From an uncultured Oscillospiraceae bacterium (GTDB lineage Bacteria > Bacillota > Clostridia > Oscillospirales > Oscillospiraceae), in contig CALWVZ010000006.1 of NCBI GenBank assembly GCA_944385125.1, positions 1-56,722 of the forward strand: a stretch of 56,722 bases of DNA. Direction: 5' to 3'. Below the pieces are notes generated by a model. It was not told where the DNA came from. It saw only the letters and a program-made list of their open reading frames with translations, and searched no databases. The position numbers and the translations under genes were made by a program. Of this stretch, positions 53,911-56,722 are shown one piece after another. The stretch's first letter is position 1; each line of letters opens with the position of its first letter.

Positions 53911-54336
53911 ATGTCCAAAAAAGAACTTGTGCGCTCACTGAAATTTTTTCTCTTTTCCGTATCGGCGGGCATCATAGAGATAATCGCCTTCTCCATCCTC
54001 AATGAGCTGACCGCTTGGAGCTACTGGCCCTGTTATCTCATCGCCCTGGCGCTGTCGGTGCTGTGGAACTTCACCCTGAACCGCCGCTACACTTTTCAGT
54101 CGGCCAACAATGTTCCGCTGGCCATGGTCCAGGTCCTGGGCTTCTACTGCGTGTTCACCCCGGTGTCCACCATTCTTGGCAACTACCTGGCGGACACCCT
54201 CATGTGGAACGAGTACCTGGTGACCGGCATGAACATGGCGGCCAACTTCATCCTGGAGTACCTATACGACCGTTTCGTTGTTTTCCGCAAGACTCTGGAC
54301 ACCAACAGCATCGCCAAGAAAAAGGCCGCCCAGTGA
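53911..54336 (+). CDS. GtrA-family membrane protein
   Basis: 141 residues with four membrane segments. GtrA-like pattern: FLFSVSAGIIEIIAFSIL, WNFTLNRRYTF, and ANFILEYLYDRFVVFR. Relatives translocate lipid-linked sugars or assist glycosylation. It is 18 nt after the kinase gene and probably the last gene of the operon. The link to a catabolic operon is unusual, so it may be a passenger. Confidence 0.88.
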   Translation: MSKKELVRSLKFFLFSVSAGIIEIIAFSILNELTAWSYWPCYLIALALSVLWNFTLNRRYTFQSANNVPLAMVQVLGFYCVFTPVSTILGNYLADTLMWNEYLVTGMNMAANFILEYLYDRFVVFRKTLDTNSIAKKKAAQ

Positions 54337-54354
54337 GGCGGCAGTACATGCTGC

Positions 54355-54388
54355 AAAATCGCCTGAGCAAAATGCTCAGGCGATTTTT
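54355..54388. terminator. bidirectional terminator after the operon
   Basis: A 15-bp stem starting AAAATCGCCTGAGCA with T-run on the plus strand and A-run opposite. Confidence 0.88.
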
Positions 54389-54401
54389 GCATATTCACAA
54401 T

Positions 54402-54677
54402 TTACACTCCGAACTTGGTAATAAGCCCCACCGCTATCACCACCGCTCCGGCAATGCGGGCGTCTCTGGCCATCTTTTTCTCATCCCCGGCGTATCTCCA
54501 TTTTATGGATTCCGGCACCAAGGGATGGACTACGGACAGCAGACCGGCCAGGACCCAGCCCACATTGGGGGCTATGGCCCAGCCCGTAAGCCTGGCCAGG
54601 ATAAAACAAAAGAGCACTATGCCCAGGGCCAGCCAACATTGTCTCTTATAGTTCAGCTTGTCAAAAAGAGTTTTCAT
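54402..54677 (-). CDS. small membrane protein of unknown function
   Basis: 91 residues with two or three hydrophobic segments (about 13-33, 39-52 and 73-88) and a charged connector (KKMARDARIAG). I do not recognise a family. Likely the second gene of a two-gene transcript with 54702-55010, 24 nt downstream of it. Confidence 0.65.
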   Translation of the reverse strand: MKTLFDKLNYKRQCWLALGIVLFCFILARLTGWAIAPNVGWVLAGLLSVVHPLVPESIKWRYAGDEKKMARDARIAGAVVIAVGLITKFGV

Positions 54678-54701
54678 AGCTCATGATCCCTTGTTATCCC
54701 T

Positions 54702-55010
54702 TTAAACGCCGTCCCCGTCTTCTTTCCGTTTTTTCAGCCACCGCCGCCACAGGCTCGTCTCCGCAAAGGCAAAGGCACCCAAAGAGGCCAGGACGAGGAG
54801 GACAAAAAACAGCTTGTCTCCGCCGGACACGCTGCTGTTGAGCACTTCATGCAGGGCATATATGAGCAAGACGCAGTAGGATAGCGCCAGTACGCTGGCT
54901 ATAATATTCACCGGCAGCCGTATGCGCCTGTAAAGGCCGGGGAATTTTTTCCTCAGCAGCAGCTCCAGGAGAAAAAACGAGACGAGAACTATTATGGTCC
55001 CCAGCTTCAT
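54702..55010 (-). CDS. small membrane protein of unknown function
   Basis: 102 residues from MKLG (GGGAGG 8 nt upstream). Three hydrophobic segments (about 5-19, 35-53 and 67-83) then a basic tail (RRWLKKRKED). No family recognised. A candidate promoter (TTGTGC-17-TATGAT) lies at 55041-55069 on the minus strand. Confidence 0.65.
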   Translation of the reverse strand: MKLGTIIVLVSFFLLELLLRKKFPGLYRRIRLPVNIIASVLALSYCVLLIYALHEVLNSSVSGGDKLFFVLLVLASLGAFAFAETSLWRRWLKKRKEDGDGV

Positions 55011-55096
55011 GCCCAGCACCTCCCGTCATCTTCTGCTTTTATCATAACATGCTTTCTCCCACGGCACAAGCGAAATCCGCCTCTCTAACATAAAGC

Positions 55097-55150
55097 CGCC
55101 GCCTTGGCCGCTCTGCGGCCATTATTTTAATTTCAAGAGGCCGCTGGTTC
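55097..55150. repeat. 54-bp block B with inverted tRNA-Pro fragment
   Basis: 52 of 54 bases match block A (56401-56454). Its last 19 bases (55132-55150) equal part of the tRNA-Pro(GGG) gene, from anticodon stem through T stem, but in the opposite orientation to the intact tRNA. Confidence 0.85.
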
Positions 55151-55182
55151 TTGCTGCCGGATATATCTTACTTCAGGTAATA

Positions 55183-55212
55183 AAAAAACAGGAAGCATCA
55201 TTTGATGCTTCC
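55183..55212 (-). terminator. intrinsic terminator on minus strand
   Basis: GGAAGCATCA pairs perfectly with TGATGCTTCC (2-nt loop), followed on the minus strand by TG and seven T. It does not belong to any gene immediately upstream; it ends the cassette. Confidence 0.7.
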
Positions 55213-55252
55213 TCGGTAACAGTATACAACTCCCGGCTCTCGGAAAGGAAAA

Positions 55253-55288
55253 CCAAATCGAAGCCCAGCGCAAGCGGGTTCGATTTGG
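55253..55288. repeat. 36-bp palindromic repeat, copy B
   Basis: Arms CCAAATCGAA and TTCGATTTGG around a GC-rich centre. Identical over 36 bp to 56531-56566. Confidence 0.92.
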
Positions 55289-55334
55289 AGCGGAGGAGCA
55301 AGGGAGCGGGCGGATGACGTCTTTTTTGCCATAG

Positions 55335-55374
55335 GCATAAAAAGACGTCGGAGCAAAGCGGACTTTGCTCCGAC
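55335..55374 (-). terminator. tRNA-type terminator, copy B
   Basis: GTCGGAGCAAAG pairs with CTTTGCTCCGAC, then GACGTCTTTTT on the minus strand. Similar in sequence to the terminator of the intact tRNA-Pro at 56606-56644. Confidence 0.75.
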
Positions 55375-55377
55375 GCA

Positions 55378-55388
55378 TGGTCCGAGTG
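55378..55388 (-). repeat. tRNA-Pro 3' scrap, copy B
   Basis: Eleven bases (CACTCGGACCA on the minus strand) equal the acceptor 3' end of the intact tRNA-Pro, directly followed by a terminator like the one the intact tRNA has. Confidence 0.7.
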
Positions 55389-55540
55389 TCATTAAAGGAT
55401 CTGTGGAAATCCAGTCATATCAATAATCTGTGAGCAGTTGGCAAGGCTTTTATCCTAACTAATATACAAATGGGAGGATACATTACGAAAAGCAAATTCA
55501 AGCTTCACAGCTTACACTGTGTAACTAAAATCGTTATTAA

Positions 55541-56164
55541 CTAATGATACGGATAGAGTGTAGCAGTATGCTTATATCTATTTACCATATTGTCAAAATG
55601 CTTTTGGAAATTCTTAATGACCCGCTGCCCAACTTTGTTATCATCGGTAAAGATGAGAGGTGTATAATCTACGTCAGTCTGTGTTGGTTTGTTTTCGTCA
55701 AAATATACATGGCCCCAAAAAACCAGGCGGTCCCCTAGCAAGGTGTAATAACAATCTGGATCATGATCGTAAGCAATAATGGTCAGCTTCTTAATTCTAC
55801 CTTTTTCCTTAAGCGATTCCCATAAGGAAAGATTTGTGTTAAGAATAGTTATATCCGATTCCTTTTCTTGCGCTTTCTTTCGAACCAAAATGGTAAGTTG
55901 CTTAATTACTATTCTTGGATTTTGCTCTAGAATTGTGTTCAATTTATTTAACAGCTCATGCGAATTAACAGTATACATGCAGATATGTTTTACTTTAGGT
56001 ATTAGGGTTGAAAAAGACTCGTTTGGTTCAAGGAAACGCACATAAGATGTTTCTTTATAGCTTGCTGCTTCGTGCTTATATTTATTTGCTCTAATACTTC
56101 CAATAGTAGCCGCAATAATAGTGCCTGCCAGTCCAATTAGAGCTACAATAATATTTTCAGACAT
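55541..56164 (-). CDS. AT-rich orphan gene, N-terminally membrane-anchored protein
   Basis: 207 residues. Start at 56164 (MSENII) chosen because GAGGAGGAG lies 5 nt before it. Residues about 4-22 form one membrane helix (IIVALIGLAGTIIAATIGS), followed by a soluble domain of about 170 residues with repeated beta/alpha pattern: SFSTLIPKVKHICMY, RIVIKQLTILVRKK, KKLTIIAYDHDPDCYYTLL, DRLVFWGHVYFDE. This faintly resembles phospholipase-D-like folds, but no HKD motif is seen, so no function is claimed. Base composition is far more AT-rich than all neighbours. It is flanked by tRNA-Pro-derived repeats, the mark of a laterally acquired insert. Confidence 0.72.
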   Translation of the reverse strand: MSENIIVALIGLAGTIIAATIGSIRANKYKHEAASYKETSYVRFLEPNESFSTLIPKVKHICMYTVNSHELLNKLNTILEQNPRIVIKQLTILVRKKAQEKESDITILNTNLSLWESLKEKGRIKKLTIIAYDHDPDCYYTLLGDRLVFWGHVYFDENKPTQTDVDYTPLIFTDDNKVGQRVIKNFQKHFDNMVNRYKHTATLYPYH

Positions 56165-56231
56165 TTTCTCCTCCTCTATTTTGTACATCAAGAAAAATTA
56201 GCGCAAGTGGGAACGGAGCATTATCAACTTA

Positions 56232-56259
56232 ATGATAGCAAATAAAAGTCTATTTGCAA
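56232..56259 (-). promoter_or_regulatory. candidate promoter of the orphan gene
   Basis: TTGCAA (56259-56254), spacer 16 bp, TATCAT (56237-56232) on the minus strand, about 70 nt before the start. Confidence 0.5.
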
Positions 56260-56317
56260 ACTTATACTTTGTTTATGCTAAAAGACATACTGTCGTAATA
56301 TATAGTTTTAAAATAGA

Positions 56318-56354
56318 AATACCACAGGTAGATGACTTGCCTACCTGCGGTATT
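56318..56354 (-). terminator. intrinsic terminator after tRNA-Pro fragment A
   Basis: AATACCGCAGGTAG pairs with CTACCTGTGGTATT (14 bp, one G-T), followed by TCTATTTT on the minus strand. It directly follows the partial tRNA at 56355-56386. Confidence 0.85.
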
Positions 56355-56386
56355 TGGTCCGAGTGACTGGATTTGAACCAGCGGCC
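56355..56386 (-). pseudogene. tRNA-Pro(GGG) 3' fragment, copy A
   Basis: 32 bases identical to 56646-56677 of the intact gene, covering the variable loop end, T arm, acceptor 3' strand and CCA. The 5' two thirds are missing. Same strand as the intact tRNA, so this is a direct partial duplication, and it is followed by its own terminator. Confidence 0.85.
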
Positions 56387-56400
56387 GTCGGCGGCGCTTA

Positions 56401-56454
56401 CGCCGCCTTGGCCGCCCTGCGGCCATTATTATAATTTCAAGAGGCCGCTGGTTC
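56401..56454. repeat. 54-bp block A with inverted tRNA-Pro fragment
   Basis: Matches block B (55097-55150) at 52 of 54 bases. The last part (56436-56455) equals 20 bases of the intact tRNA-Pro in the opposite orientation. A GC-rich palindrome precedes it. Confidence 0.85.
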
Positions 56455-56530
56455 ATGTCCCCGGGCTCTTTATCCCTCCGGGCAATAAAAAAGTGTCATT
56501 ATAGAACTTTAGACTTACGGAAAAGAAAAG

Positions 56531-56566
56531 CCAAATCGAAGCCCAGCGCAAGCGGGTTCGATTTGG
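56531..56566. repeat. 36-bp palindromic repeat, copy A
   Basis: Identical to 55253-55288. Purine-rich flanks on both sides are also similar in the two copies. Confidence 0.92.
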
Positions 56567-56605
56567 AGAGGAGGAGCAGCGGCATGAGCGCGCTCTGACT
56601 TTTGC

Positions 56606-56644
56606 AAAAAAAGTCGGAGCAAGCGATATAAAGCTTGCTCCGAC
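56606..56644 (-). terminator. intrinsic terminator of tRNA-Pro
   Basis: GTCGGAGCAAGC pairs perfectly with GCTTGCTCCGAC (12 bp, 8-nt loop), followed by seven T on the minus strand, one nucleotide after the CCA end. Confidence 0.88.
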
Positions 56645-56645
56645 G

Positions 56646-56721
56646 TGGTCCGAGTGACTGGATTTGAACCAGCGGCCTCTTGAACCCCATTCAAGCGCGC
56701 TACCATCTGCGCTACACCCGG
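56646..56721 (-). tRNA. tRNA-Pro, anticodon GGG, CCA encoded
   Basis: Read on the minus strand, all arms fold: acceptor CCGGGTG with CACTCGG (one G-T), D stem GCGC/GCGC, anticodon stem CTTGA/TCAAG with loop ATGGGGT (GGG anticodon, reads CCC and CCU), T stem GCTGG/CCAGT with TTCAAAT loop, discriminator A, then CCA. The gene is 73 nt plus CCA and ends one base from the window edge. It is the parent of the partial copies at 55378-55388, 56355-56386 and the inverted fragments in blocks A and B. Confidence 0.93.
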
Positions 56722-56722
56722 A

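Noticed and set aside
55198-55392. Short minus-strand frames over the right-end repeats that share PPLQIEPACAGLRFGF
   Set aside because: The shared peptide is simply the 36-bp palindrome read in frame. It runs through terminators and tRNA fragments, so it is not a protein family.
56355-56454. A second complete tRNA gene
   Set aside because: Only the 3' 32 bases match; there is no 5' acceptor strand, D arm or anticodon arm in register.

Overview
The window looks like a chromosomal stretch from a GC-rich gut-type Clostridia, most likely Oscillospiraceae or a relative. This is inferred from gene content and style: class 1B dihydroorotate dehydrogenase with a PyrK partner, a class B sortase, a fused NadD-YqeK protein, the gene order plsX-rnc-radical SAM-smc-ftsY, CmpB-type membrane proteins, DUF4358-like lipoproteins, strong AGGAGG ribosome binding sites, TTGACA/TATAAT promoters, and frequent AUA isoleucine codons despite high GC. 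No species can be named from the sequence alone.

Layout. 1-546 is the remnant of an IS110-family transposase that has lost its middle. 625-6850 is a minus-strand pyrimidine operon (pyrC-carB-pyrK-pyrD) with a consensus promoter and a hairpin-rich leader. A class B sortase follows on the plus strand. 7931-12301 is a minus-strand phosphate uptake operon (pstS-pstC-pstA-pstB-phoU). 12627-29812 is a long minus-strand housekeeping block: SpoU-type methyltransferase, dprA, topA, trmFO, plsX, rnc, a radical SAM protein, smc, ftsY, yhbY, nadD-yqeK, rsfS, leuS, then rpsU from its own promoter. These cover rRNA/tRNA maturation, DNA topology and segregation, protein export, NAD synthesis and translation.

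29982-43643 is a mixed region: an ArsB/NhaD-type permease, a small alarmone synthetase, ilvA plus ridA (a producer and a remover of reactive enamine), a compact element made of palindromes, a TetR regulator convergent with an M20 amidohydrolase and a 10-TM transporter whose promoter carries a perfect operator palindrome, a CmpB-like membrane protein, glyA, a membrane-tethered EEP-family phosphoesterase, a VTT-domain membrane protein, and a two-part CaiB-type CoA transferase.

44002-48761 holds envelope and surface genes (SGNH hydrolase, three lipoproteins), a LysE exporter divergent from its likely XRE-cupin regulator, and alkyladenine DNA glycosylase. 49036-54336 is a tightly overlapping plus-strand operon (class III aminotransferase, tandem class II aldolase, TetR, FGGY kinase, GtrA) that looks like an uncharacterised catabolic pathway with a local regulator.

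The right end (55085-56722) has a complete tRNA-Pro(GGG) plus four partial copies of its 3' region, two direct and two inverted, duplicated palindromes and terminators, and between them an AT-rich orphan gene for a membrane-anchored protein. This tRNA-scarred cassette, the palindrome element at 34080-34348 and the 49-54 kb operon are the most interesting parts.
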